Shown piece by piece: positions 8,282 through 16,665 of a stretch of 64,000 nucleotides of DNA. The position numbers and the translations under genes are program-made. The stretch's first letter is position 1, and the number at the start of each line of letters is the position of its first letter. This DNA comes from Photorhabdus cinerea (GTDB lineage: Bacteria > Pseudomonadota > Gammaproteobacteria > Enterobacterales > Enterobacteriaceae), in the NCBI RefSeq assembly GCF_011189575.1, contig NZ_PUJW01000004.1:196120-260119 (forward strand), in the 5' to 3' direction. Under the pieces are notes generated by a model. It saw only the letters and a program-made list of their open reading frames with translations. It searched no databases and was not told where the DNA came from.

Positions 8282-9550
8282 ATGCAAATCAAGTTATATG
8301 GTAAAACCTTGGTAGCAGGCATCATTTGGCGACCGCCTGTTACTGCGTTGGCGCGTTCTAATATACGTAGAAACGGGATTGCTGCGGGGTTTACCTTGGT
8401 TGTCCGGCATCGTGTTGGACGAGGTATACAGGTTGGGTATATACCAAAAGAGGCAGGAGCACCGGGTTGTTATTCATTGGCAGCTACCCTTGCTAAAGCC
8501 GTGGATAAGCCTAACTGGATAGGCGCGTTTTGTTTACCTGATGGACAGTATGCATTGGTAGCGGTACACAAGGGCGCGATAATGGCTGGACGTGATTTGA
8601 TCGGTACTCGTGAAGAAATTGAAACGAAATTGCATGATACGGTGCAGTTGGTAGAGGGTGCCAATGGGGTTTGGAATGCTATCTATGCGCCGAAGGAGTT
8701 TGAATCGCCGTGGCCGGAGGTGTCATTGGTGCAATTGTTACCGAAGTCTGCATTGAGAAAATCTGTTGGTCAGATCGAAAGTTTAACCGGCGAAATGTCG
8801 AAGTATCAAATTAAGATCTTTGCCATGACCGCAGGTACTGCGTTCTTGTTAGCTGGCGGTTGGTGGATGTGGCACATCTATAAGCAGAATACAGAAATAA
8901 GGGTACCGGATTTATCCAATGAGGTGGTGGAAGTTCCACCGCCGCATCCGTGGCTTGCACAGCCAAAAATGGCATGGCAGTTTTCTGCATGGAATAAAGC
9001 TTTAGCCAAGGTTCCCTTATCGCTCGCGGGTTGGCAGGTTGAATCCATTATGCTGGACACTGATACGGTTTCTGTGAGTTATCAGCGTCATGACGGGATG
9101 CCGATCAACATTTTTCAGGTTGCTGCTATCAATATTTTCCGAGCTGGCCCGGTGATTTCCAATGGTGGGGAGCAGGCACAGGTATTGATACCGTTTGAGC
9201 AGCCGCAAGGTCGTGATCAGAAAAACAATGATGATGTGTTGCAGCCGTCAGATCAGGCGTTGATTGAGTTGATGTCTTATTTTCAGGCATTAGGTTTACC
9301 ATCTCCAGCTTTGACGGAAGGCGCTTCCGTTTTGCCCCCTCCGCCTCCGCTTTTGCCGGGGGGTGAAACACGTGTGTGGTCTAATCCTGATTGGCAGACT
9401 TATGACTGGACACTGACTTCTCAATTATCGCCGGATGCATTGTTTTCAGGTAAGCCACTTCCCGGATTGAGAGTGACCAGTGCCAGAATTGTGTTATCTG
9501 ATGGTTTTCCTGAGTGGAAGCTGAGTGGAGTTTTCTATGCAAAAAATTAG
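8282..9550 (+). CDS. pilO: Pilus assembly protein PilO
   Basis: 422 residues from the ATG at 8282, which has GGAG six bases upstream; an ATG at 8249 would add 11 residues but has a weaker site. A soluble N-terminal part of about 185 residues (cytoplasmic in this family) is followed by one membrane helix (GTAFLLAGGWWMWHIY) and a periplasmic C-terminal domain with a Pro-rich linker (LPPPPPLLPGG). This topology fits PilO of thin pili, an inner-membrane platform protein linking the ATPase to the periplasmic complex. It overlaps the start of pilP by 14 bp. The name follows from topology and order. Confidence 0.72.
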   Translation: MQIKLYGKTLVAGIIWRPPVTALARSNIRRNGIAAGFTLVVRHRVGRGIQVGYIPKEAGAPGCYSLAATLAKAVDKPNWIGAFCLPDGQYALVAVHKGAIMAGRDLIGTREEIETKLHDTVQLVEGANGVWNAIYAPKEFESPWPEVSLVQLLPKSALRKSVGQIESLTGEMSKYQIKIFAMTAGTAFLLAGGWWMWHIYKQNTEIRVPDLSNEVVEVPPPHPWLAQPKMAWQFSAWNKALAKVPLSLAGWQVESIMLDTDTVSVSYQRHDGMPINIFQVAAINIFRAGPVISNGGEQAQVLIPFEQPQGRDQKNNDDVLQPSDQALIELMSYFQALGLPSPALTEGASVLPPPPPLLPGGETRVWSNPDWQTYDWTLTSQLSPDALFSGKPLPGLRVTSARIVLSDGFPEWKLSGVFYAKN

Positions 9551-10082
9551 TCAGCTTATAATTAGCCTATTTCTATTTGTAGTGTCGGTATTTTCCTTGA
9601 CATATGCACAAACATCACCTAATGAGCTACCGGCAGCTCAGGCGAAGCATGTTGCACACAAGCCTGCATTGCCAGCGGTAACGACTGACAGTGTTGCTGC
9701 ACAGCTGGAAAAGTTACAGACGGATTTGATGTTACTGAAAGCTGAAACCGCAAGGGCAAATGCTCAGGCTGAATTCGATAAAATTTCCAGAGAGGTGAGT
9801 AAAAGAGGTGCTGTCAATAATGATTTGCCTTTGGTTAAGTCAATTTTCGGGCGAAATGGGGCATTGACCGCGACACTCCGGTTTCGTTTTGGCGGCATTA
9901 TGGACGTGAAAACGGGTGATCAGCTGCCAAATGGTTATAAAGTGATCCGCATCGATACAGGGGTAGTGACTTTCACCAAACAGGGGCGATTCTATGATGT
10001 CGGTCTTACGGCTACGAATGATGCATCGTTGTTGGATAGCCTTGATTTGATGGTTGCACCACCATTGCCGTTAAGCCATTAA
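9537..10082 (+). CDS. pilP: Pilus assembly protein PilP (periplasmic)
   Basis: 181 residues from the ATG at 9537; GGAG six bases upstream decides this start over a GTG at 9525. The signal peptide (ISQLIISLFLFVVSVFSLTYA) is followed by a short coiled-coil-like stretch (AAQLEKLQTDLMLLKAETARANAQ) and a C-terminal beta domain with GGIMDVKTGDQLPNGYKVIRID. This is the PilP domain pattern of R64-type systems. PilP works in the periplasm between PilO and the secretin PilN. The gene starts inside the end of pilO, so the two are coupled. Confidence 0.75.
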   Translation: MQKISQLIISLFLFVVSVFSLTYAQTSPNELPAAQAKHVAHKPALPAVTTDSVAAQLEKLQTDLMLLKAETARANAQAEFDKISREVSKRGAVNNDLPLVKSIFGRNGALTATLRFRFGGIMDVKTGDQLPNGYKVIRIDTGVVTFTKQGRFYDVGLTATNDASLLDSLDLMVAPPLPLSH

Positions 10083-10105
10083 TCACTAATGGATGGAGAT
10101 TTCTA

Positions 10106-11662
10106 ATGGTAATAACAAGTTCCGATCTGTTGTGTATGGTCAAGCAAGGTGCAAAAGTTTTATCTGCTTTGAGCGGTGCACTTGAAATAGAGTTGGCTAA
10201 CCGTAGCTTGATCTGCCTTGTTGAGTTACCCCAGCAAAAAGGGCAATGCGTACTTGCCGTGTCTGCATCCCACCGGCTTGATCCACATGTGCTGGCCTAT
10301 GAAGAAACGGTTAAAAGACATGGTCTCATCTACCAAATTGTCACTTGTGGTATGGGAGGCATATTAGAATTGTACCGTCTTGGTAAGGGGCATAGTCATG
10401 GGCTGGGAGGTACTGAATCGGATGTTCAGCGTTATATCATTCGCTTAATCAGTGAAGTGACTGAGGAGCGTGCGTCAGATTTACATGTTGTTGCTCGCCA
10501 CAATTATTGTGAAATCCGTTGCCGGGTTGATGGTTATTTGCGACCAATAGGACAATTGCGCCCGGAAGAAGGATTACGATTATGCGCGACTATCTATCAA
10601 AGTATGTGTGATGTGGCCGAGCCGACGTTTAAGCCGATGCAGGCACAGCGTGCGCGAATGAAGGATGAGTTCCTGAGTGAATGTGGACTTTCCGGGGCGC
10701 GTATTAATACTCGTCCGCTCGATCGCGGCATGTTGATGGTACTGCGATTGTTGTATGCGGACAGCCCCGGAACAATGTGCACCCTAAGCGATCTTGGCTA
10801 TTTGCCGGAACAGTGTCAGATCCTGGAAGAACTTATGGACCATCGGGCCGGTGTGGTCCTCTTGTCTGGTGCGACCGGTAGCGGGAAGAGCACCACCTTG
10901 AAAGTCGTGATGCAGAAGATGATAGCTGAACAAGCTGGCATTCATCTACTCACACTCGAAGATCCACCTGAATATGAGATTACTGGCGCTAATCAATCTC
11001 CTATAACCGGAGATCGAGGTGATAGCGTCGTTATCGAACAAGAATGGGCGATGGCAATTGCTGATGCAATGCGACTCGATCCCGATGTGATTATGGTCGG
11101 TGAGATACGTGACGCTGTGACGGCAAAGATGACATTTCGTGCAGCCATGACGGGCCATTTGATCTGGACCACGATACATGCAAACGATGCTTTAGCGATT
11201 TTGCCTCGCTTACAGGATGAGGCTGTGATGGAGTCGTTATTGATGGATTCGCGGCTGGTGATTGGTTTGGTCAGTCAATCGTTGATCCAGGTGTTATGCC
11301 CACACTGCAAAGTTCCCCTGAAAGGGCATGAACAGGAAGTTTCCGATCGCCTATTGAAAAGGCTCAATCTTTACTGCCAGCCGGAATCAGTTTACCTACA
11401 GGGAGAAGGTTGTGACTATTGTAAACAGTGCGGTACTTTGGGCCGAACTGTAGTCGCTGAAGTGATACGGACTTCCCCTGACTTAATGCAAGCTTATCGA
11501 ATTGGTCACCATCACGAAGCAACCCGATATTGGATTATCGAGATGGGAGGATTAAGCAAGCTCGACGCACTTATTCGCAAAATAAATGACGGAATTATTG
11601 ATCCCCGTGCCGCAGAACGTGTTATGGGGCCGATTATTCCTGCGATCAATCAAGTAGAGTGA
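10106..11662 (+). CDS. pilQ: Type II/IV secretion ATPase PilQ, pilus assembly motor
   Basis: 518 residues. GspE/PilB-type hexameric ATPase: Walker A GATGSGKST at 255-263, an Asp-box (LTLEDPPEY), Walker B region VIMVGEIRD and a His-box MTGHLIWTTIHAND. A C-terminal zinc site is formed by LCPHCK and CDYCKQCG. It powers pilin polymerisation from the cytoplasmic face. GGAG precedes the ATG. No second ATPase gene of the PilT retraction type follows, so any retraction would need a partner elsewhere. Adjacent to pilR, its platform protein, with 6 bp between. Confidence 0.9.
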   Translation: MVITSSDLLCMVKQGAKVLSALSGALEIELANRSLICLVELPQQKGQCVLAVSASHRLDPHVLAYEETVKRHGLIYQIVTCGMGGILELYRLGKGHSHGLGGTESDVQRYIIRLISEVTEERASDLHVVARHNYCEIRCRVDGYLRPIGQLRPEEGLRLCATIYQSMCDVAEPTFKPMQAQRARMKDEFLSECGLSGARINTRPLDRGMLMVLRLLYADSPGTMCTLSDLGYLPEQCQILEELMDHRAGVVLLSGATGSGKSTTLKVVMQKMIAEQAGIHLLTLEDPPEYEITGANQSPITGDRGDSVVIEQEWAMAIADAMRLDPDVIMVGEIRDAVTAKMTFRAAMTGHLIWTTIHANDALAILPRLQDEAVMESLLMDSRLVIGLVSQSLIQVLCPHCKVPLKGHEQEVSDRLLKRLNLYCQPESVYLQGEGCDYCKQCGTLGRTVVAEVIRTSPDLMQAYRIGHHHEATRYWIIEMGGLSKLDALIRKINDGIIDPRAAERVMGPIIPAINQVE

Positions 11663-11668
11663 AACGAT

Positions 11669-12766
11669 ATGGTTATGACCGATTTTGTTGAAAGACTGAA
11701 CTATCGATTGACGAAGATACAGTTTGGTCAGAAAGTGCGGATTCGTTTTTACGGGCATCTCGTCATGATGCTGGAAAATCGTATCATGCTGATTGATGCA
11801 TTACGTGAGATGTATAATATTGCCAGCAACGAAGGCCATAAACCCAATAATGGTTTTGCATTGGTGTTAAGTAGTTGCTATGAATCTGTGAGTCAGGGCA
11901 GCACTTTGGCAGAGAGTTTGCGGCAATGGATTGGTCCCAATGAAGTCGCGGTGATTGCTGCGGGTGAGCGTTCCGGCGATATATGTAGCGCTTTTATGGA
12001 TGCGATCGCCATGATCGAAGCGGGTAATAAGATCCGCAATACTGTTATTGGTGCATCTATTTATCCAGTGGTGCTTATTGGAATGATATGCGTATTGTTG
12101 CATATTGTGGCAGGCAATCTGGTGCCCAAATTGGCCGCTGTTTCTAAGCCGGAGACCTGGGATGGTGCTGCTTATATCCTTTATTTGATGGGAACATTTG
12201 TTAACGATTATGGATTTTATTCGCTGATATTTCTGGTGATATTGATCATTTTATTGTCGTTATCGTTGTCTTTTTTGGGTGGCCCATTACGAACGGTGCT
12301 TGACCGGTTTCCGCCATGGTCACTGTATAGAACTATTCATGGCAGTATGTTTATACTGAATGTGTCGTTGCTGATCCGCTCAGGGATGATGTTGCAATCG
12401 GCGCTGGAATTGCTGCTGGAACAAGCTGGTTCACGTTGGTTGTATGTGCGTATAGCTGCTACGCTTGAGCATATTTCAATGGGGGCTGGCTTTGGCGAGG
12501 CGTTACGTGATACTGGTTATCGTTTCCCAGACGATGAAGCGATCAGCTATCTAAGATTATTGTCACGATTGCAGGGTTTTGATCAATCAATGGCGAAGTT
12601 TGCACGGCACTGGTTGGATGAAACAATAGTTAAAGTGCAAATAGTGACTCGTGGATTCCTGTTGGCTTCAATTCTTATGATTGGTGGCATGCTGATGCTG
12701 GTGGTTACGGCAGTGTCTGGCATTGAAAATGCCATTGAACAGTCGCTATCTATGCCATCTGTTTAA
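11669..12766 (+). CDS. pilR: Inner-membrane platform protein PilR (GspF/TadC type)
   Basis: 365 residues with the duplicated GspF fold: two soluble helical repeats (around GNKIRNTVIGASIYPVV and the later GFGEALRDTGYRFPD) each followed by strong membrane segments, the last one LASILMIGGMLMLVVTAVSG. It anchors the ATPase and passes pilin subunits from the membrane into the fibre. It ends the operon; an ERIC copy lies 65 bp beyond. Confidence 0.87.
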   Translation: MVMTDFVERLNYRLTKIQFGQKVRIRFYGHLVMMLENRIMLIDALREMYNIASNEGHKPNNGFALVLSSCYESVSQGSTLAESLRQWIGPNEVAVIAAGERSGDICSAFMDAIAMIEAGNKIRNTVIGASIYPVVLIGMICVLLHIVAGNLVPKLAAVSKPETWDGAAYILYLMGTFVNDYGFYSLIFLVILIILLSLSLSFLGGPLRTVLDRFPPWSLYRTIHGSMFILNVSLLIRSGMMLQSALELLLEQAGSRWLYVRIAATLEHISMGAGFGEALRDTGYRFPDDEAISYLRLLSRLQGFDQSMAKFARHWLDETIVKVQIVTRGFLLASILMIGGMLMLVVTAVSGIENAIEQSLSMPSV

Positions 12767-12830
12767 GAATGGCAATACTAGATAGTGGAGTATCAACAAA
12801 TGCGGAAAAAAACAGGGAATTAAATAAAGT

Positions 12831-12957
12831 ATATACCTTATGGATTTCAAGATGCGTCGCGACGGCAAGGGAGCGAATCCCCGGGAGCATAGATAACTCT
12901 GTGACCGGGGTGAGTGAGTGCAGCCAACAAAGAGGCAATTTGAAAGATAACGGGTAT
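12831..12957. repeat. ERIC element, copy 2 (reverse orientation to copies 1 and 3)
   Basis: 127 bp from ATATACCTTATGGATTTCAAG to GATAACGGGTATAT. It is the reverse complement of the 30194-30323 copy with few changes and has the typical central arms (GGAGCGAATCCCCGGG and GACCGGGGTGAGTGAGTGC). It stands directly after the pilus operon and could be transcribed with it, forming a long hairpin at the 3' end of the mRNA. A 65-codon open frame across it is a by-product of the repeat. Confidence 0.88.
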
Positions 12958-13065
12958 ATTCTGTAAGAGGAGCTGTTTAGATAATACAGTGATAGAAAAC
13001 TTCTTTATATTATTAAAGACATAATGTGTTTATGCACAATCATGAGAGAATAAAACCAAAATTAA

Positions 13066-13102
13066 ATGGCCTGAGTCCGGTGTAATACCGAACTTAGGCC
13101 AT
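13066..13102 (+). terminator. 16-bp inverted repeat, possible terminator remnant
   Basis: ATGGCCTGAGTCCGGT is followed after 5 bases by its near-perfect complement (14 of 16 pairs). No clear U-run follows, so it may be a hairpin at the end of the pilus transcript or the end of a mobile element. Confidence 0.4.
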
Positions 13103-13296
13103 GTTAACCACCGGGTAAATTGTTCAATAATTGCAGTTCACTTTAATTTGGCGGTCTTTAATTTCCTAACCATATCTTTCCTTATATTTTATTAAGTTAA
13201 AAATTAGACTCTCTCTTAGATATCAAGTTGTTGTTTGTCGCCCGGATAATACATATATTCAAGTTCTATAAAATAGGACAAGAATCTACTGAATAA

Positions 13297-13506
13297 TCCA
13301 GACATGGATTATTTATTATTATTATTTTAGACAAAGACTTTCCGGTCGATGCGATAGAAGATAATCGCCTCTCTCTTATTGAGTCTTCATTTTTTCAAAA
13401 AGAGGATCTCACTTATTTACCAAAAACAGATTATATTCTTGACCTGAAACAATATTGTAGTAAACCTTCTACTCATCGTTCATCCAAGTTATTTAAGGTA
13501 AAGTGA
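13297..13506 (+). pseudogene. Unidentified gene 3' remnant (69 codons, no start)
   Basis: An open frame without a usable start reads into DKDFPVDAIEDNRLSLIESS and further polar residues, ending in SSKLFKVK and a TGA at 13504-13506. Residue use looks like real protein (many Asp, Glu, Lys, Leu; no low-complexity bias after the first ten codons). An ATG at 13304 in another frame runs only eight codons to a stop through an ATT repeat, so a frameshift may have killed the start. I do not recognise the family. Confidence 0.35.
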
Positions 13507-13514
13507 AAGTCTCT

Positions 13515-14828
13515 TTATTGTGTACTACTAAAGAAATTGGTAGTACCTAATTCTATTTTTCCCTGGTGTTGGACATATTTTTTTGACGGGAATAGCCGTC
13601 GTTTCACTGGTGGTAAAGCTTGTGCAACCCGCAGTGCAGTTCGAAACAGTATTCGCTTGATTATTGAGCTATTAGTTGTATTTAGGGTGGTATGTAACGA
13701 AATTTCAACGGCTTCATTAGCATATATGCGCATCTGTTGTTCATAATCTGAGATTGCCTTAATTAAGTCTTCACGCCCGGATGCGACACGAGTAAGCACC
13801 TGCGCGAGTAAAAGTGAATCTCGAAGTGCTGTGTTTGCTCCCATTCCCATCACTGGCGGCATATTATGAATGGCATCTCCAAGTAATGTGACAGAGCTGG
13901 ATCGCCAGGGTAAGAGATGGGCCATACTGCGTATAGGCAGCATAGATATGTTTTCCATATCACTCTGTTTAATCAGGGTATACAGGGTTTGATCCCATGA
14001 AGTAATGCGGGAGCGAATCAGCGCACACAGAGATTCAGCAGAAAAATCAGTAATAGTATCTGGGTAGCTGTTTTTTGCCGCTGCGTAGGCCCATACGACA
14101 AAATTATCATTTTCCGTTGAAGTGGTCTTTACTCGGGAATTGATCGGAGCACACCATTGAGAGATAAACAATCCATCGGAGCTTTTAGGCACGATATTAT
14201 TGGGTGACCCATCCTGCATACATGAGGGCAACAAGGCTGTAAGAGTCGGAGTAAGGCGTGAACGACCAATGGTGAGAGTGGCACCAGTATCAAACCTTTC
14301 TATAGTAGGTAGGTACTGCTTGCGTACTTTTGAATTGCTACCATCTGCACCGATAAGAACATCAACATCTTCGTGACTTCCATCTGTAAAAAAAATCCTG
14401 ACATTATTGTTTTTAATATGTTCATAGCGCTCGAACGTTTTGTTCCATTGAATTGTCTCTGAGAGTCCCTCGTGTAGTACTTCTATAAGATCAGATCTGT
14501 TGATTAACATTCGATTTTCGGAAGTGATCTGCCCATCCTTCTGACGAATATCGCTTTGAGCCGAGAGAAGAAGATGTAGATGCTCATCATAGAATCTTAT
14601 CTGTCCACCAACAGATTTTGAAATTTTTTTAAATGCCTGCCAGTTGGTATCTGGGAGGCATTCCTGCATTGCTTGTTGGCCGAATGTGTCGATATAAATT
14701 CCATAACCGGAAAGCATGGATAATGTGGAAGAGCTACGTTCATAGACTTTCACTTTTATTCCGTTTTTGCGCAGGCCATGAGCCAGGCATGCGCCACCAA
14801 TTCCTGAACCAATTATTCCAACGTTCAT
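13515..14828 (-). CDS. FAD-dependent aromatic-ring monooxygenase family protein
   Basis: 437 residues with the three class A flavoprotein hydroxylase signatures: the N-terminal dinucleotide site MNVGIIGSGIGGACLAHGL, a middle DVLIGADGSNSKVR (DG motif) and SVTLLGDAIHNMPPVMGMG (GD motif binding the FAD ribityl chain). The family oxidises aromatic or polyketide-like compounds with NAD(P)H and oxygen, or inactivates antibiotics (TetX type). Substrate cannot be read from sequence. It is divergent from a TetR regulator across 174 bp carrying a palindromic operator, so it is probably induced by its own substrate. The gene is accessory with respect to the E. coli backbone. Confidence 0.82.
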   Translation of the reverse strand: MNVGIIGSGIGGACLAHGLRKNGIKVKVYERSSSTLSMLSGYGIYIDTFGQQAMQECLPDTNWQAFKKISKSVGGQIRFYDEHLHLLLSAQSDIRQKDGQITSENRMLINRSDLIEVLHEGLSETIQWNKTFERYEHIKNNNVRIFFTDGSHEDVDVLIGADGSNSKVRKQYLPTIERFDTGATLTIGRSRLTPTLTALLPSCMQDGSPNNIVPKSSDGLFISQWCAPINSRVKTTSTENDNFVVWAYAAAKNSYPDTITDFSAESLCALIRSRITSWDQTLYTLIKQSDMENISMLPIRSMAHLLPWRSSSVTLLGDAIHNMPPVMGMGANTALRDSLLLAQVLTRVASGREDLIKAISDYEQQMRIYANEAVEISLHTTLNTTNSSIIKRILFRTALRVAQALPPVKRRLFPSKKYVQHQGKIELGTTNFFSSTQ

Positions 14829-14960
14829 TTATTTTTTCTCCGTAAGTAGTACGATGTGATTCTGAAAGAATCGTGGTGACTGTAGCTGGCTGGGACCGTC
14901 TGATCTCAGACATCAGTCGTGTTACTGCTATAGTTTTATGCTATAGTTTTAATGATAGTA

Positions 14961-14980
14961 TACCGTACCGTTCGGTACCA
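14961..14980. promoter_or_regulatory. Palindromic TetR-family operator between monooxygenase and regulator
   Basis: TACCGTACCGTTCGGTACCA contains the perfect palindrome GTACCG-TT-CGGTAC (14965-14978). Its TACCG..CGGTA core is typical of TetR-family operators. It lies 23 to 42 bp before the regulator start and downstream of two CTATAGTTTT direct repeats that may carry -10-like sequence. Probably the autoregulatory site controlling both genes. Confidence 0.65.
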
Positions 14981-15002
14981 ATAAAATTTCAGGTTTTTTT
15001 AC

Positions 15003-15656
15003 ATGACAAATACGCCTAAAGCCCAAACAGATCACAAAAGAACCCGTTCGTACTCTAGAATTTCAGGAGAACGCGTTAACGAGTTGTTGAAAGTCGCTGC
15101 TCAAGTATTTGCAGAACGGGGTTTTGATGGTGCCAGTGTCAATGAGATGGCAAAACGTGCTAATGCTTCGAAAGGGACTTATTATAGTCGATTCCCTTCT
15201 AAAGAAGAGTTGTTAGTGGCCGTTATCAGTCAGAGAATACAAGATGTTGAAGTCGGTCTGGATGAGGCCATGAATCCCGAACCGGATATTGGGAAAGCGT
15301 TAACAATTTTTGCAGAAGAAATGTCCACGGTAATCCTTTCTGAAACAATGATCGAAAACTATCGGGTAGTAACTTTGGAGTCCCAACGTTTTCCACAATT
15401 GGGCAAGATTTATTATGAAAAAGGGGTGAAACAAATCGTAGATTTTTTAGTCGTATATCTGGTACGAAAGGTGCAGGAAGGGAAATTGAACATAGGAAAC
15501 CCGAAAATCTCCGCAGAGGTGTTTATTGATAGCATCATTGGTACGCCAAGGCTCAAGGCTACTTTAGGCATTGGTTTACCCACTCCGGAGGAGAAATCTC
15601 AGCGAATTGCCATCGCTGTTCAGTCATTTCTCGCTGCATATAGTATTGCCTCATGA
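15003..15656 (+). CDS. TetR/AcrR-family transcriptional regulator
   Basis: 217 residues. The N-terminal helix-turn-helix is clear: LLKVAAQVFAERGFDGASVNEMAKRANASKG followed by TYYSRFPSKEELL, the TetR signature with KGTYY. The C-terminal ligand domain resembles the AcrR/RamR C-terminal type (IENYRVVTLESQRFPQL). It faces the monooxygenase gene and probably represses it and itself through the palindrome at 14961-14980 until a small molecule releases it. A short basic N-terminal extension (about 20 residues) precedes the first helix. Confidence 0.88.
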   Translation: MTNTPKAQTDHKRTRSYSRISGERVNELLKVAAQVFAERGFDGASVNEMAKRANASKGTYYSRFPSKEELLVAVISQRIQDVEVGLDEAMNPEPDIGKALTIFAEEMSTVILSETMIENYRVVTLESQRFPQLGKIYYEKGVKQIVDFLVVYLVRKVQEGKLNIGNPKISAEVFIDSIIGTPRLKATLGIGLPTPEEKSQRIAIAVQSFLAAYSIAS

Positions 15657-15709
15657 TAGTTACATTGTCGTAAACGGAAAGTTATTGCGAGAATGGAGTT
15701 AATTAAGGG

Positions 15710-15729
15710 CCTGCCCGTTATCAGGCAGG
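15710..15729 (+). terminator. Weak hairpin after the TetR gene
   Basis: CCTGCC-8-GGCAGG followed by TCTCTTT, 54 bp after the regulator stop. Could terminate tetR, but the canonical terminator is 55 bp further on. Confidence 0.4.
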
Positions 15730-15784
15730 TCTCTTTGCGGAATTGGGCCAGAATAACAGTAACGCAGTTTGAATATCGTGAAAT

Positions 15785-15806
15785 AGACGCTTCGGCGTCT
15801 TTTTTG
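15785..15806 (+). terminator. Rho-independent terminator
   Basis: AGACGC-TTCG-GCGTCT followed by a T run: six perfect pairs closed by a stable UUCG tetraloop. It lies 129 bp after the TetR gene on the same strand and marks the edge before the transposase debris. Confidence 0.8.
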
Positions 15807-15852
15807 CTCTCTTGTGTTTGGTTTACTTGCGATTACTTAACCTGAGTTCTGG

Positions 15853-16062
15853 TTAAGCCGTCACTAACTTATCCATTTCTGAGCAGAAAATATTCAGTGA
15901 CGGTTTGTTCTCTTTGAGACAATAAGCGATGAGTCCCCCCAACACATTCAACATTAATCCCTGCACACTACGGTGTCGTGAATGTTCTATCTGAGAAATA
16001 TTCTTTAATTGATCATTGATGGTTTCTATGATGAAACGCTTTGATAACATTATCTTATCCCA
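15853..16062 (-). pseudogene. IS982-family transposase, C-terminal fragment
   Basis: Reading leftwards, WDKIMLSKRFIIETINDQLKNISQ and EHSRHRSVQGLMLNVLGGLIAYC match the C-terminal third of IS982-family DDE transposases and are close to the copy at the right edge of the window. The N-terminal two thirds are missing: upstream of the WDK codons the frame is lost. Just beyond (16070-16120) a short piece homologous to the IS982 remnant at 19550-20440 appears on the opposite strand, so two insertions have rearranged here. Its outer end (15838-15856) keeps an IS982 terminal-repeat-like AACCTGAGTTCTGG. Confidence 0.8.
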
Positions 16063-16269
16063 TACCGAGACAGCTACAGTCGAATGTTAACCTTAAATGA
16101 AGAAAAGGGCTTCCCTGGATAGTCACGCCGGTTTGTTGTTCTTTCTAGCCATCACTGAAATGAAGGGATAGGACTGCGGTACTATAAATAGTCATGATGA
16201 ATCGTTATCGATTCGGACCCTGATGAAAGATGCTCGTGAGGTTCTCGTTCGCTAAACGGATACGGGTAT

Positions 16270-16575
16270 CTAGTAGGTTTTACAGATATTTCTCACGAGG
16301 TCTAACTCTTTGACATCAATACCTTCAGCCAGAAAAGGAACTTTATCTATACATCTATATAGAGTTGTTTCCGTTGTCTGGTGATGAAGTCTTACCCAAT
16401 AACGGGTGCAGGAGCAGGCTTCTATGCCGATAATACAGAGAGGTAAAACAATTAACTCTGACAGCGCGGCTCGTGGTACTTTGGGCTTAACGAGAACAGG
16501 TTTGCCATTCTTATCAACACCATGAATAGCAAAAACATTTTTGGCGAGATCGATTCCAACAGTTACAACGGTCAT
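16270..16575 (-). pseudogene. IS110-family transposase, N-terminal fragment
   Basis: The start MTVVTVGIDLAKNVFAIHGV is the IS110 DEDD transposase N-terminus carrying the first catalytic Asp; KPKVPRAALSEL and CIIGIEACS (second acidic residue) follow. Homology stops near residue 65, after which the frame reads unrelated sequence to a stop, so only about a fifth of the usual 340 residues remains. Inactive remnant inside the debris upstream of the toxin genes. Confidence 0.78.
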
Positions 16576-16665
16576 AATAATTCCCCTGTAATATTTTTGT
16601 GACTCCCCATGATGTCACGAAAGATGGCTACGGTAATCAAATTGAGAGGAAGTCCCTTTCATTCA

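Larger units (their letters stand above)
12967..13514. other. Intergenic region between pilus operon and monooxygenase
   Basis: About 550 bp without an intact gene. It contains the inverted repeat at 13066-13102, AT-rich sequence and a startless open frame at 13297-13506. Confidence 0.6.

Noticed and set aside
12769..12966. 65-codon open frame after pilR
   Set aside because: It is made almost entirely of an ERIC repeat; the same repeat gives a similar frame at 30115-30306.
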